A DNA stretch of 23,992 bases from an uncultured Collinsella sp. (GCA_958437935.1 CAUBPS010000023.1:1-23992), one strand, 5' to 3'; positions 14,321-22,204 are shown, counted from the stretch's first letter. Notes: a model not told the origin generated them from the sequence alone. Made by a program: numbers and translations.

Positions 14321-15739
14321 ATGGCCCTCATCACTTCGTACCACGTCCCCGGCCTTTACGTCGAGGACCACAGCATCGACGTCCCCCTTGACTGGCGCGG
14401 CCTGGAGCCGATGCTCCTGGCCGTCGGCAGCACCATGCGCCGCGGCGCTATGCCGGCACCAATCGCCGGCGCGCCCGAGAGCATCAAGCTCTTCTACCGC
14501 GTGGTTTGCGCGCCCGACCGCATCAACGACGATCTGCCGCTGCTCCTGTTTTTGCAGGGCGGCCCCGGCGGCGAGAGCCCGCGTCCGCTGTCGCCCACAA
14601 GCGACGGCTGGATCGAGGAGGCCGTCAAGCATTTCCGCGTGGTCCTTCCCGACCAGCGCGGCACCGGACGCAGCAGCTGCGTGGACGGACGCACGATCAA
14701 GGCACTGGGTGATCGCGCAACGGCCGCCGGCGCCGATACAGCACGCTCGCAGGCGGACTTCCTCAAGCGCCACCTCGCCAGCTCCATCGTGCGCGATTTT
14801 GAATACCTACGACTGGTGGGCTTTGGCGGCAAGCCGTGGGTCACACTCGGCCAGAGCTACGGCGGCTTTTTGACGCTGAGCTATCTGTCGCTCTTCCCCG
14901 AGGGCGTGGCGGCGAGCTTTACCTGCGGCGGAATCCCCCACGTGCCGGCGAGCGCAAGCGAGGTCTACGCGCATACCTTCCCGCGCATGGCCGCCAAGAC
15001 GCAGCAGTATTATGACCGCTACCCCGCTGACGTCGAACGCGTGGCAGCCCTGGCCGATGCGCTCGAGGCTCAGAAGCCCGTGCTGCCCGACGGCTCGCCG
15101 ATGACGGTCGAGCGCCTTCAGCTCATGGGCAGCGACTTTGGCATGAAGCCGAGCTTTGAGCGCATGCATTGGATTATCGATCACGCTTTTGTTGACGGCG
15201 ACGGCACGCCGACCTGCGGCGCCTCGGTATCTGACAGCTTTTTGATGCGCGCCTTCGAGCGCACCAACACGCGTACAAACCCGCTGTACTGGACACTGCA
15301 GGAGTTCATCTACGCCGACGGCGACACCATGCCCATTGGCTGGGCCGCGGCTGAAGAGAAGGCTCACCGCGCCGAGTTCGACACCCTCGCGCGCCCGCTC
15401 ATGTTTACCGGCGAGGCCATGTTCCCGTGGATGTTTGAGCAGATGCCCGAGCTTAAGCCGTTTAAGCCCGCCATGGACCTGCTGATGGAAGACACCAGCT
15501 GGGACAAGATCTACGACCCGCAGCGCCTGGCCTGCAACGAGGTGCCGCTCCAGGCCGCGGTGTATTTCGACGACATGTACGTGGATTCGAGCCTGCAGCT
15601 CGATACGCTCAGCCGCGTGGGCAACTCGCATGCCTGGGTGACCAACGAGTTCGAGCACGACGGCCTGCACGGCAGCGTGGTGTTCAAGCACCTCTTCGAC
15701 GAAGCCCTCAACCGCGGAGACCTGCGCCGGATCTTCTAG
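14321..15739 (+). CDS. alpha/beta-hydrolase, proline iminopeptidase-like (S33 family)
   Basis: A 472-residue alpha/beta-fold hydrolase resembling prolyl aminopeptidases of peptidase family S33, which release N-terminal proline from short peptides. The oxyanion-hole motif is QGGPGG (79-84), followed by the family signature PDQRGTGRSS. The nucleophile is S179 in GQSYGG, the probable acid D417 or D418 in VYFDDMYVD, and the base H450 in DGLHGSV. No signal peptide is visible, so it is probably cytoplasmic. ATG 14321 is chosen over 14240 because GGAAG lies just upstream and the family similarity starts there. It sits between proA and proB on the opposite strand, which fits a role in proline supply. 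Substrate specificity is inferred only. Confidence 0.85.
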   Translation: MALITSYHVPGLYVEDHSIDVPLDWRGLEPMLLAVGSTMRRGAMPAPIAGAPESIKLFYRVVCAPDRINDDLPLLLFLQGGPGGESPRPLSPTSDGWIEEAVKHFRVVLPDQRGTGRSSCVDGRTIKALGDRATAAGADTARSQADFLKRHLASSIVRDFEYLRLVGFGGKPWVTLGQSYGGFLTLSYLSLFPEGVAASFTCGGIPHVPASASEVYAHTFPRMAAKTQQYYDRYPADVERVAALADALEAQKPVLPDGSPMTVERLQLMGSDFGMKPSFERMHWIIDHAFVDGDGTPTCGASVSDSFLMRAFERTNTRTNPLYWTLQEFIYADGDTMPIGWAAAEEKAHRAEFDTLARPLMFTGEAMFPWMFEQMPELKPFKPAMDLLMEDTSWDKIYDPQRLACNEVPLQAAVYFDDMYVDSSLQLDTLSRVGNSHAWVTNEFEHDGLHGSVVFKHLFDEALNRGDLRRIF

Positions 15740-15740
15740 C

Positions 15741-15793
15741 AAAGGGGCGTCCCCACCTGCCGGCACAAAAGGAACGTCCCCAAGTGCCGGCAC
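15741..15793 (+). repeat. tandem pair of GTCCCC/TGCCGGCAC repeats, type B
   Basis: Two adjacent units of 26-27 bases (15741-15766, 15767-15793). Each has the form AAAGG..CGTCCCCA followed by TGCCGGCAC, with a few differences. TGCCGGCA is itself palindromic. A related GGGGACGTTC fragment occurs near 7396. The tandem lies just after the hydrolase stop and before the shared terminator, typical of dispersed extragenic palindromic elements. Confidence 0.75.
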
Positions 15794-15796
15794 GAG

Positions 15797-15840
15797 AAAG
15801 ACAGCGCTGCGGGAAACGATCCGCAGCGCTGTCTTTCTTT
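15797..15840. terminator. bidirectional terminator between the hydrolase gene and proB
   Basis: AAAGACAGCGCTGCGG (15797-15812) pairs perfectly with CCGCAGCGCTGTCTTT (15821-15836) around an eight-base loop, with A-rich and T-rich ends. It serves the two convergent genes and overlaps the proB stop region. Confidence 0.9.
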
Positions 15841-16966
15841 ATGCAAATACGATCAAGTTATCCCTGTGTATCGCCGGCTTCTCGGCCAGGTTAGCGAGCA
15901 GGCGGTTGCTGGCGATCTGGTCCTGGCGGCGGCCGGCGGCAAGTTCCAGCACGTCCGAATCGGCCTCGGCGATACCGCGGGCGACGACCATACCGCTCGA
16001 ATCGCACACGTCGAGCACATCGCCCTCGGCAAACGCGCCATCGACCTCGCGAATACCCACCGCAAGCAAGGAAGAGCCACGGCTGACCAGCGCCTTCGCG
16101 GCGCCGTCATCGACCGTTACCGAGCCATGCGCCTTGTCACCCAGCGCGATCCACAGCTTGCGGGGTGCGATGTCCAGACGCTCCGCCGGCGGATCGAACA
16201 GCGTGCCCACGCTCTCGCCGCGGGCGAGGCGCACGAGCGCATCGGGCTCCTCGCCCGAGCAAATCACGCTCTGAATGCCCGCCGTCATCAGGATGCGGCT
16301 CGCGCGGATCTTGGTAATCATGCCGCCCGTTCCCACCGATGTGGAAGAATCGCCCGCCGAGGCAATAATCTTGGCATCGATCTTATGCACGACAGGAACA
16401 AACTCGGCCGTGGGGTCCTCATGCGGATTGGCAGTATAGAGACCATCGATGTCCGAGAGCGTCACGCACAGATCGGCAGAAACCAGGCAGCTCACAAGCG
16501 CCGCCAGTGTGTCGTTGTCGCCAAACTTAATCTCATCGACGGTAACGGTATCGTTCTCGTTGACGACCGGCACCACGCCAAGCTCCACGAGGCGCAGCAG
16601 GGCGTCGCGCGCATGCAGGTAGGACGTGCGGCGGGCCGTGTCGTGGCGCGTGAGCAGTACGAGCGAGGTGAGCAGGTCGCGCGCATGGAACTCCTCGTCG
16701 TAGGCCGACGAGATGATGCACTGACCGGCCGAGGCGCAAGCCTGTAAGCTCGGCAGGTCACCGACCGGCTTGCGTTCGAAGCCCAGCACGGGATAGCCAC
16801 AGGCGATAGCGCCCGAGCTCACCACGACCAGACGCCAGCCGAGCTTGCGCAGCGCTGCGGCCTGATCGGCAAGTCCGCCGATAAAGGCGCGGTTGACCTT
16901 GCCATCGGCACCCACCACCGTGGACGAACCGATCTTTACCACCATCGTTTTATAAGAAGTCGTCAT
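15839..16966 (-). CDS. proB: glutamate 5-kinase
   Basis: First and usually feedback-controlled step of proline synthesis: ATP-dependent phosphorylation of glutamate. The 375-residue product has the amino-acid kinase domain (VVKIGSSTV near the N-terminus, VVVSSGAIACG, VVNENDTVTVDEI, GDNDTLAA, LSDIDGLYT and the GTGGMITKI stretch) and a C-terminal PUA domain (about residues 275-360). This is the two-domain form found in E. coli ProB. The start is ATG 16966; the ribosome binding site is weak. It lies 79 bases downstream of pncB on the same strand and could be co-transcribed with it. It is separated from proA by the opposite-strand hydrolase gene. Confidence 0.97.
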   Translation of the reverse strand: MTTSYKTMVVKIGSSTVVGADGKVNRAFIGGLADQAAALRKLGWRLVVVSSGAIACGYPVLGFERKPVGDLPSLQACASAGQCIISSAYDEEFHARDLLTSLVLLTRHDTARRTSYLHARDALLRLVELGVVPVVNENDTVTVDEIKFGDNDTLAALVSCLVSADLCVTLSDIDGLYTANPHEDPTAEFVPVVHKIDAKIIASAGDSSTSVGTGGMITKIRASRILMTAGIQSVICSGEEPDALVRLARGESVGTLFDPPAERLDIAPRKLWIALGDKAHGSVTVDDGAAKALVSRGSSLLAVGIREVDGAFAEGDVLDVCDSSGMVVARGIAEADSDVLELAAGRRQDQIASNRLLANLAEKPAIHRDNLIVFA

Positions 16967-17045
16967 ACGTCAAACCAATCAACTGTTCAGCGAACGGCCG
17001 AGCTGGCGGCCAAGGGAGCGTGACTCGCCCCTACCGCCCAAGGAA

Positions 17046-18551
17046 TTAGTGAGCCCAGGGAAAAGCAGAGGCCGCGGCCATGTTCTTGCGTACGAGCTCG
17101 TCGCGCACCTGAGCCAGGCCCTGCTCCATGCCCACCACATAGGTCTGCGGGTACAGGAAGCGCTTGAAAGCTGCGTCCAGATGATCGAGCGCCCAAGCAC
17201 AGCGCTCGCGCGCGTCCTGGATGCTCTCACGCGGAGCCACCGCACTGCCATCGCGCACGATCGGCACCAGCAGCTCGCGATACTCAAGTTCGGACACGTC
17301 AGTCACCAGGGCGGCATCATTCACGGCCACGAGGGTATTGCCGCGCGCGGCGCCCTCCCCCGCCAGATGGTCCTCGTCGTAGATCATGTCGCAGACCGGG
17401 CCGCCAAAGCCGTCGTAATAACGGCGCACGCGTTGCACGCCCGGGATCGTGCGCTTGTAGGGCTGCTCGGAGAGCTTGACCACCGGCGTCCATGGATCTG
17501 CCTCGCTCGCACGGCGGGCGGAAAGCTTGTACACGCCGCCCAGCGCCGGCTGGTCATAGCAGGTCGCGAGCTTGGTACCCACGCCAAAGCTGTCGATGGG
17601 CGCGCCCTGGTCGAGCAGCGACTGAATCGTGTACTCATCCAGATCGTTAGAAACCGAGATCCCCACATAGGGCAGGCCCTCGGCATCAAAACGACCGCGC
17701 ACATACTTGGAGAGCTTGGCGAGGTCGCCGGAGTCGATGCGAATAGCCGATAGACGCTCGCCCACCGCCTCCATCTCCTTGGCAACCGTAATGGCATGCT
17801 CGCAGCCCTCGCGCACGTCATAGGTGTCGATGAGCAGCGTACAGTTCTTGGGGCTCGACTTGGCAAAGGCACGGAAGGCCTCGAGCTCGGAATCGAAGCT
17901 CATCACCCAGCTGTGCGCATGTGTGCCAAAGACGGGAATACCGTAGCGGCGGCCGGCGAGCACATTGGATGTAGAGGAGCAGCCGGCAACGTAGCTCGCG
18001 CGCGCAACGGCCAGGCCGCCATCGGGACCCTGGGCTCGGCGCAGGCCAAACTCCGCCACGGGGCGACCGTCGGCGGCGAGCACCACGCGCGCCGTCTTGG
18101 TGGCGACAAGCGTCTGGAACCCGACGATGTTGAGCAGCGCCGTCTCGAGCAGCTGGCACTCCAGCGCGGGGCCGGTGACGCGCACCATGGGCTCGCGCGG
18201 AAAGACGAGCTCGCCCTCGGGCACGGCGTCGATGTTTACATGCGCACGAAAATCGCGCAGGTAGTCGAGGAATCCAGGCTTGAACATCGCGCCGCCGGCA
18301 GGGGCCTGGAGCGAGGCGAGGTAGTCGATATCCTCGGGCGTAAAGCGCAGGTTCTCGACGAGCTCGGGCAGCTCGGCGGTGCCACACATGACGGCATAGG
18401 CGCTGCCAAAGGGATGGTCGCGGTAAAACGCGGTAAAACAACCCTGCTCATTGGCCTTGCCGCTCTCCCACAGGCCCTGGGCCATAGTGAGCTCGTACAG
18501 ATCGGTGAGCATTGCAATGTCGGTGGGATGCGAGATGTCGGTCAAAGCCAT
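17046..18551 (-). CDS. pncB: nicotinate phosphoribosyltransferase
   Basis: NAD salvage: joins nicotinate to phosphoribosyl pyrophosphate to make nicotinate mononucleotide, with ATP. The 501-residue product starts MALTDISHPTDIAMLTDLYE and shows the family motifs YELTMAQGLW, SYVAGCSSTSNVLAGRRYG, GTHAHSWVM (with the histidine region used in catalysis), LLIDTYDV, IRIDSGDL, SNDLDEY and FGVGTKL. The length matches the longer actinobacterial/firmicute form. ATG 18551 is chosen over an upstream ATG at 18608 because GAAAGG precedes it and the homology begins there. proB follows after 79 bases, and a tail-anchored protein gene precedes it by 84 bases, all on the same strand. No NAD-pathway regulator site was recognised. 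Confidence 0.96.
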   Translation of the reverse strand: MALTDISHPTDIAMLTDLYELTMAQGLWESGKANEQGCFTAFYRDHPFGSAYAVMCGTAELPELVENLRFTPEDIDYLASLQAPAGGAMFKPGFLDYLRDFRAHVNIDAVPEGELVFPREPMVRVTGPALECQLLETALLNIVGFQTLVATKTARVVLAADGRPVAEFGLRRAQGPDGGLAVARASYVAGCSSTSNVLAGRRYGIPVFGTHAHSWVMSFDSELEAFRAFAKSSPKNCTLLIDTYDVREGCEHAITVAKEMEAVGERLSAIRIDSGDLAKLSKYVRGRFDAEGLPYVGISVSNDLDEYTIQSLLDQGAPIDSFGVGTKLATCYDQPALGGVYKLSARRASEADPWTPVVKLSEQPYKRTIPGVQRVRRYYDGFGGPVCDMIYDEDHLAGEGAARGNTLVAVNDAALVTDVSELEYRELLVPIVRDGSAVAPRESIQDARERCAWALDHLDAAFKRFLYPQTYVVGMEQGLAQVRDELVRKNMAAASAFPWAH

Positions 18552-18635
18552 GGGGCGACCTTTCGGATGTGTGGTGCAGAATTTGAGGGTTGGACGAGAG
18601 CAGAGCATGCGGACATGACGCCCGATGCGAGTCGG

Positions 18636-19094
18636 TTAGAGCAGGCCCATGCTGGTCAGGATCGTGTAGCCCATAAAGATGACAAACGCGATGAGGGCAA
18701 GGACAATGATGATTTTTTGAGCCGGCGCCATGCCAGGGATCTCGTTCTCGCCCATAGGCTCCTTGGAGGTAACCATGCGCTGGGCAAAGGTCATCTCGTC
18801 ACGGCTCGGCTTGGGCTCGACGGACTTGGGACGGGCGGCCTTTTTAGGCTGAGGTTTGGGCGCGGCAGGTGCAGGCTTCGCAGCAGCGGGCTTGGGTGCG
18901 GGCGCGGGCGCCGATGCGGATGCGGCGTTCGCGGCGGCCTCCTCGGCCTTCGCACGCTCGGCACGCAGGGCAGCCAGCTCCTCACGCTCGCGACGGGCCT
19001 CTTCCCGAGCCTCGCGGCGGGCCTTCTCAGCGCGGAGCTCTTCCAACTCGGCGCGCTCCTCGTCGGACAATGGTTGGGACTCAAGCTCGGCCAT
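18636..19094 (-). CDS. small tail-anchored coiled-coil protein of unknown function
   Basis: I do not recognise a family. The 152-residue protein has three parts. Residues ~5-65 are highly charged and Glu/Arg/Ala-rich (EERAELEELRAEKARREARE), a predicted coiled coil. Residues ~66-105 are an Ala/Pro/Lys-rich linker. The last ~30 residues are a single hydrophobic membrane segment (IIIVLALIAFVIFMGYTILT) after MAPAQK. This is a C-terminal tail-anchor layout with most of the protein in the cytoplasm. AAAGGG lies seven bases before ATG 19094. It follows the tRNA-Ala terminator and precedes pncB. Because of its low complexity, homology searches will mislead; the topology is the safe statement. Confidence 0.75.
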   Translation of the reverse strand: MAELESQPLSDEERAELEELRAEKARREAREEARREREELAALRAERAKAEEAAANAASASAPAPAPKPAAAKPAPAAPKPQPKKAARPKSVEPKPSRDEMTFAQRMVTSKEPMGENEIPGMAPAQKIIIVLALIAFVIFMGYTILTSMGLL

Positions 19095-19112
19095 GATATA
19101 GCCCTTTCTTTT

Positions 19113-19142
19113 AAAAAAAGCCGCCGACACAATGTCAGCGGC
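19113..19142 (-). terminator. intrinsic terminator of tRNA-Ala
   Basis: On the - strand, GCCGCTGACA and TGTCGGCGGC form a 10-bp stem (one G-U pair) with a three-base loop, followed by seven T. It lies 17 bases after the tRNA 3' end. Confidence 0.92.
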
Positions 19143-19158
19143 TTATCAAATCCATGGG

Positions 19159-19231
19159 TGGAGACGAAGGGAGTCGAACCCTCGGCCTCTGCCATGCGAC
19201 GGCAGCGCTCTCCCAACTGAGCTACGTCCCC
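19159..19231 (-). tRNA. tRNA-Ala, anticodon CGC
   Basis: A 73-base cloverleaf reads on the - strand. The acceptor stem is GGGGACG/CGTCTCC and contains the G3-U70 pair that marks alanine tRNA. The D-arm is GCTC...GAGC, the anticodon stem CTGCC/GGCAG with loop GTCGCAT (anticodon CGC, reading GCG), and the T-arm GAGGG TTCGACT CCCTT. The discriminator is A. CCA is not encoded (CCC follows), so it must be added by nucleotidyltransferase. A strong promoter and a terminator flank it, so it is a single-gene unit. Confidence 0.96.
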
Positions 19232-19244
19232 AGGACAAGTCGAT

Positions 19245-19272
19245 ATTTTACCTACGGCTCGCCAACTGTCAA
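19245..19272 (-). promoter_or_regulatory. strong promoter of tRNA-Ala
   Basis: On the - strand, a perfect -35 TTGACA (19267-19272) and -10 TAAAAT (19245-19250) are 16 bases apart. The start point would be a few bases before the mature tRNA 5' end at 19231. This is the best promoter match in the window. Confidence 0.82.
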
Positions 19273-19336
19273 CGCCCAATAACCAGTCTTTTTGGGACGC
19301 GGCTATTTTGACAACTTTTCGAACAGGCGATCCTCT

Positions 19337-19372
19337 CGATGATTTTTTATCCCCGTCCCAGAAAAATCATCG
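19337..19372. repeat. AT-rich hairpin with a GTCCC-containing loop
   Basis: CGATGATTTTT (19337-19347) pairs perfectly with AAAAATCATCG (19362-19372) around a 14-base loop containing CCCCGTCCC. It lies nine bases past the end of the radical SAM gene on the - strand and may act as its terminator. A similar ATGAT...CCGTCCCC segment is near 7689, suggesting a dispersed element. Confidence 0.65.
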
Positions 19373-19381
19373 ACGAACGCG

Positions 19382-20320
19382 CTACTTTGCGCTGGTGAGG
19401 ACGCCGGTGGTGTCGAAGGCGGGGGTGAAGCTCTCGTCTACCGCGCCGCCCTCTTGCCAGAACATCGTCGTAAAACCCAGGTCGTCGGCATGGTCGAGCA
19501 CCTGCTCGTACTCCTCACGCGTCACGGCGCGTGCCAGGTCGCCGCCCTGCTCGCGCATGAGCGCATTGGGCGTGTACTGGTTCATAACCGAGATCGGCAC
19601 GTCGCCCACCGTCTGCCACACCAGGTCCAGCACGCGACGCGAATCGTCTGCATGCCCCGGAAGCACCAGGTGACGCACGATCATGCCACGCTTCATAAGC
19701 CCGTCCTCGTCCACCAACTCTCCCCCGCGGCGCTCGATCTCGCGCGCCATCTGGGCCAGACCCGACACGGCCACACGCGGGTAATCCTTTATATGGGAGA
19801 GCGACTGCGCAAGCCCGGCATCGGCATATTTAAAGTCGGTGAGCCACACATCGACCAGGTCGCCCAGCGCCGCCACGGCACTCGCGCGCTCGTAACCACT
19901 CGTGTTGTAGACGATTGGGATAACCAGTCCGCGCGCCCGTGCCGCGGCAATCGCGGCAGGCAACAGGTGCGCATAGTGCGTCGCCGTCACCAAATTGATG
20001 TTGTTGGCACCCTGGTCCTGCAGTTCCAGCATAATCTCGACCAGGCGCTCAGGCGAAATCTCAAGGCCAAAATTGCCGGTCGAGATCTCGTGGTTCTGGC
20101 AGTAGATACATTTGAGCGAGCAGCCGCTAAAGAAGATCGTGCCCGAACCGGCCTCGCCCGAGATAGGCGGCTCCTCCCACATATGAAGCGCGGCGCGGGC
20201 CACCTTGAGCGTGTCGTTAGCACCGCAGACGCCGTGCGCGCCCTCATCGCGCGCCGCACCGCAACGGCGCGGACACAAATGGCAGGCGGGCGAAAAAAGT
20301 TCGGTCAACGACGTCGGCAT
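19382..20320 (-). CDS. radical SAM protein, PflX-like (pyruvate formate-lyase-activating family)
   Basis: A 312-residue radical SAM enzyme resembling the uncharacterised PflX group (COG1313). The [4Fe-4S]-binding motif is C67-x3-C71-x2-C74 in SGCSLKCIYCQNHEIS. An N-terminal cysteine cluster (PACHLCPRRCGAARDEG, then GVCGA) and the ALHMWEEPPISGEAGSGTIFF stretch before it (two parts: ALHMWEEPPIS, GSGTIFFSG) are typical of this group. Later motifs are NINLVTATHYAH and RHLVLPGH. ATG 20320 was chosen; the longer frame would need a TTG start. GGAG lies nine bases upstream, a little far. Members are presumed to activate a glycyl-radical or similar enzyme, but no partner gene is present in this window. 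Function remains inferred. Confidence 0.88.
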   Translation of the reverse strand: MPTSLTELFSPACHLCPRRCGAARDEGAHGVCGANDTLKVARAALHMWEEPPISGEAGSGTIFFSGCSLKCIYCQNHEISTGNFGLEISPERLVEIMLELQDQGANNINLVTATHYAHLLPAAIAAARARGLVIPIVYNTSGYERASAVAALGDLVDVWLTDFKYADAGLAQSLSHIKDYPRVAVSGLAQMAREIERRGGELVDEDGLMKRGMIVRHLVLPGHADDSRRVLDLVWQTVGDVPISVMNQYTPNALMREQGGDLARAVTREEYEQVLDHADDLGFTTMFWQEGGAVDESFTPAFDTTGVLTSAK

Positions 20321-20457
20321 AAAACCATGCTCCAAAACAACGATTCAGCAGCTCAAACGTAAAGGGATCAACCCCACAGACGGCTCGAGCCCAAGGCGCC
20401 GTAATCGTCCGACACGATTTTTGTAATGTCAAGACTGGAATCGATAAAGTGCCGCTT

Positions 20458-20463
20458 TATGAT
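20458..20463 (+). promoter_or_regulatory. possible -10 of the candidate RNA
   Basis: TATGAT matches the -10 consensus at five of six positions; a weak -35 (CTGGAA at 20435) is 17 bases upstream. Transcription would begin near 20470. An alternative pair, TTGTAA near 20421 and GATAAA near 20443, lies just upstream. Confidence 0.4.
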
Positions 20464-20467
20464 GTAG

Positions 20468-20614
20468 GTATTCCGCCCCCCGCGGAGCAACTGGGTGAAC
20501 CGTCGCGTTTATTTAGGGAGCCCACACAGTCGTACCTAGTACAGGTATCCTTCGTTGTTAAGGACGCTGGAACAGTCGATGAGGGCACCCACCTGTTTTA
20601 GGTGGGTTCATTTT
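20468..20614 (+). ncRNA. candidate structured small RNA, possibly 6S-like
   Basis: About 147 bases between a -10-like box and a good intrinsic terminator, with no open frame and no gene close behind (next start 20846). Local stems are visible: CCGC/GCGG near 20473-20483, TACCT/AGGTA near 20535-20550 and CCTT/AAGG near 20551-20565. The 3' end, GGGCACCCACCT followed by AGGTGGGT, resembles what I remember of 6S (SsrS) RNAs in Firmicutes-like bacteria, and the length is in the 6S range. I cannot confirm a full 6S fold. It could also be a leader or attenuator of the downstream gene. Confidence 0.42.
20587..20614 (+). terminator. intrinsic terminator ending the candidate RNA
   Basis: ACCCACCT (20587-20594) pairs with AGGTGGGT (20600-20607) around a five-base loop, followed by TCATTTT. 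The U-run is interrupted but the stem is strong. Confidence 0.75.
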
Positions 20615-20845
20615 CGTAACGTGGGGGGTGGTTTTCTTTTGCCGAAAATCACCATTACAGTCCATATGGATCCCCGCCGGCATCCCGACAAGCCATCGAC
20701 AACATCCCAATATCTGGTAAGCGCGTGATTATCGCTGCGTGCAATTCCATGCACCCCCCTTGGTCGAGTATTATGGTTCGGCTATGCCCTTTGCGCATGG
20801 CGTTCTTCTGACCTTTTCCTTCGACGCTTGGCGGTTTTTAGATTC
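20615..20845 (+). promoter_or_regulatory. leader region of the WecA/TagO-type gene
   Basis: 231 bases without a gene. The only promoter-like element is TATTAT at 20769-20774, without a clear -35. A frame starting at ATG 20739 overlaps the downstream gene in another frame and looks like a shadow. Nothing else was recognised. Confidence 0.3.
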
Positions 20846-22045
20846 ATGGCTTCATCCCCGAGCTACATACCGTACCTATGCGTGGCAGCGGCGGCCTTTA
20901 TCACGACCTTCCTCACGGTACCCCTGGTCAAGCGCCTGGCAATCAAGCTCGACGCCGTCGACTATCCTTCTAAGCGCCGCATCAACACCAAGCCCATCCC
21001 GCGTTTGGGCGGAACGGCGGTGTTTTTGGGCCTGGTCGTCGCCTGCACTGTGCAAATCCTAGGCACCTGGTACCTGGGTTGGCCGCCCGTTTTGGTGCCC
21101 CACCCCCGTCTGCACATCAGCTACCCCATACTTGCGCTTTCTTTTACCGTTATCTTTGCGACCGGCGCCATCGACGACGTCTTCCAGCTCACGCCCAAGC
21201 AAAAGCTGGCCGGACAGGTCCTCGCCGCGCTTATCGCCTGCATGGGCGGCCTGCGGATCGGCGTCATCGTCAACCCGTTTGCTCCCGGCGAGATCATGCT
21301 CGGATGGCTCGCCTACCCCATTACCGTGATCTATCTGGTGGCATTCACCAACATCATTAACCTCATCGACGGCCTCGACGGCTTGGCCACGGGCATCTGC
21401 GGCATCGCATCGTTCACCATGTTTTCGATGGCTGTTCTCTCGGGCCGCATCGACGCCGCCGCGCTCTCCATTGCGCTCTTTGGCGCCTGTCTGGCCTTTT
21501 TGCGCTACAACTTCAACCCCGCAAGTATCTTCTTGGGCGACTCGGGGTCGTTGCTTCTGGGCTTTGCGCTGGGCTCCATCTCGCTGCTCAACGTGAGCCG
21601 CACCGCCGCACTCACCTCGCTTATCATCCCGCTCATCGTTGCCGGTGTGCCCATCATCGACACGTTTAGCGCCATTGTGCGCCGCAAGCGCGCCCACATT
21701 AGCATCGGGCAGGCCGACAAGGGCCACATCCACCACCGCCTGATCCAAGAAGGCTACAACCAAAAACAGGCTGTGCTGCTCATCTATGCCTGGTGCATTA
21801 TGCTTTCGGCCGGCGCCGCCGCCATCAATCAGGTCGAGGTGCCCATGCGCGTGCTCATTTTTACCGTGCTCGCCATTGGCTCGGCGGCCTTTGCCAAGCA
21901 CCTACACCTGTTTGAACCCGTGCTACGCCACCATTACAACAAGCGCACGCACGAGGACGAGCTGGTCACCCCCGACGACCCCGCTTTTAAGCAGGAGGAG
22001 CAGGCAGCCGAGGAGCGCAAAGAAGAGCGCCACCACAAGCTCTAG
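20846..22045 (+). CDS. undecaprenyl-phosphate sugar-1-phosphate transferase (WecA/TagO/MraY family)
   Basis: Integral membrane enzyme that moves a sugar-1-phosphate, usually GlcNAc-1-phosphate from UDP-GlcNAc, onto undecaprenyl phosphate, the first step of making wall teichoic acid or other surface polysaccharide. The 399-residue protein has about ten hydrophobic segments. Family motifs are D110-D111 in GAIDDVFQLTPKQK, the catalytic loop NLIDGLDGLATG (D175), FLGDSGSLLLGF, and the cytoplasmic KGHIHHRL (H294-x-H296-H297). The C-terminal ~40 residues are charged and Glu/Lys-rich. The start is uncertain: ATG 20846 has a weak binding site and a TTG at 20828 is the alternative. No other glycan genes are nearby. 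MraY itself is less likely, because the histidine motif and lack of mur neighbours favour the WecA/TagO branch. Confidence 0.92.
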   Translation: MASSPSYIPYLCVAAAAFITTFLTVPLVKRLAIKLDAVDYPSKRRINTKPIPRLGGTAVFLGLVVACTVQILGTWYLGWPPVLVPHPRLHISYPILALSFTVIFATGAIDDVFQLTPKQKLAGQVLAALIACMGGLRIGVIVNPFAPGEIMLGWLAYPITVIYLVAFTNIINLIDGLDGLATGICGIASFTMFSMAVLSGRIDAAALSIALFGACLAFLRYNFNPASIFLGDSGSLLLGFALGSISLLNVSRTAALTSLIIPLIVAGVPIIDTFSAIVRRKRAHISIGQADKGHIHHRLIQEGYNQKQAVLLIYAWCIMLSAGAAAINQVEVPMRVLIFTVLAIGSAAFAKHLHLFEPVLRHHYNKRTHEDELVTPDDPAFKQEEQAAEERKEERHHKL

Positions 22046-22111
22046 GGCAAGCTGCCGAGGATGTGCCAAGGCACCGTTGGCCAAGCGCGGCCACGCCGCG
22101 CCCATCGCACA

Positions 22112-22156
22112 AGCCACCCCTCTCCCGCCCCTCGCCTACTTACGCCCCGCCCCTCC
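22112..22156 (+). promoter_or_regulatory. C-rich, G-poor tract: candidate rut site or opposite-strand G-quadruplex
   Basis: Five runs of three or four C occur between 22117 and 22153, with few G. On RNA from the + strand this is the composition Rho prefers. On the - strand the G-runs could form a quadruplex with loops of about 1, 13, 1 and 3 bases. No intrinsic terminator is seen between the transferase stop (22045) and trpS, which fits Rho-dependent termination here. A possible trpS -10, TATCAT, is at 22168. Confidence 0.4.
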
Positions 22157-22204
22157 AATAAACGCGTTATCATCAAAACCTGCGAACGAACGTTAGGAGC
22201 AATC

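Noticed and set aside
12574..14391. 605-codon + strand frame across the IS and proA
   Set aside because: It crosses the IS boundary and is antisense to both orfA and proA.
17796..19220. 474-codon + strand frame opposite pncB, the tail-anchored gene and the tRNA
   Set aside because: It runs antisense through a tRNA gene and shows no domain.
20490..20510. T-box-like sequence GGGTGAACCGTCGCG
   Set aside because: It resembles the T-box antiterminator motif only loosely, lacks the specifier stem and is not directly upstream of a synthetase or amino-acid gene.
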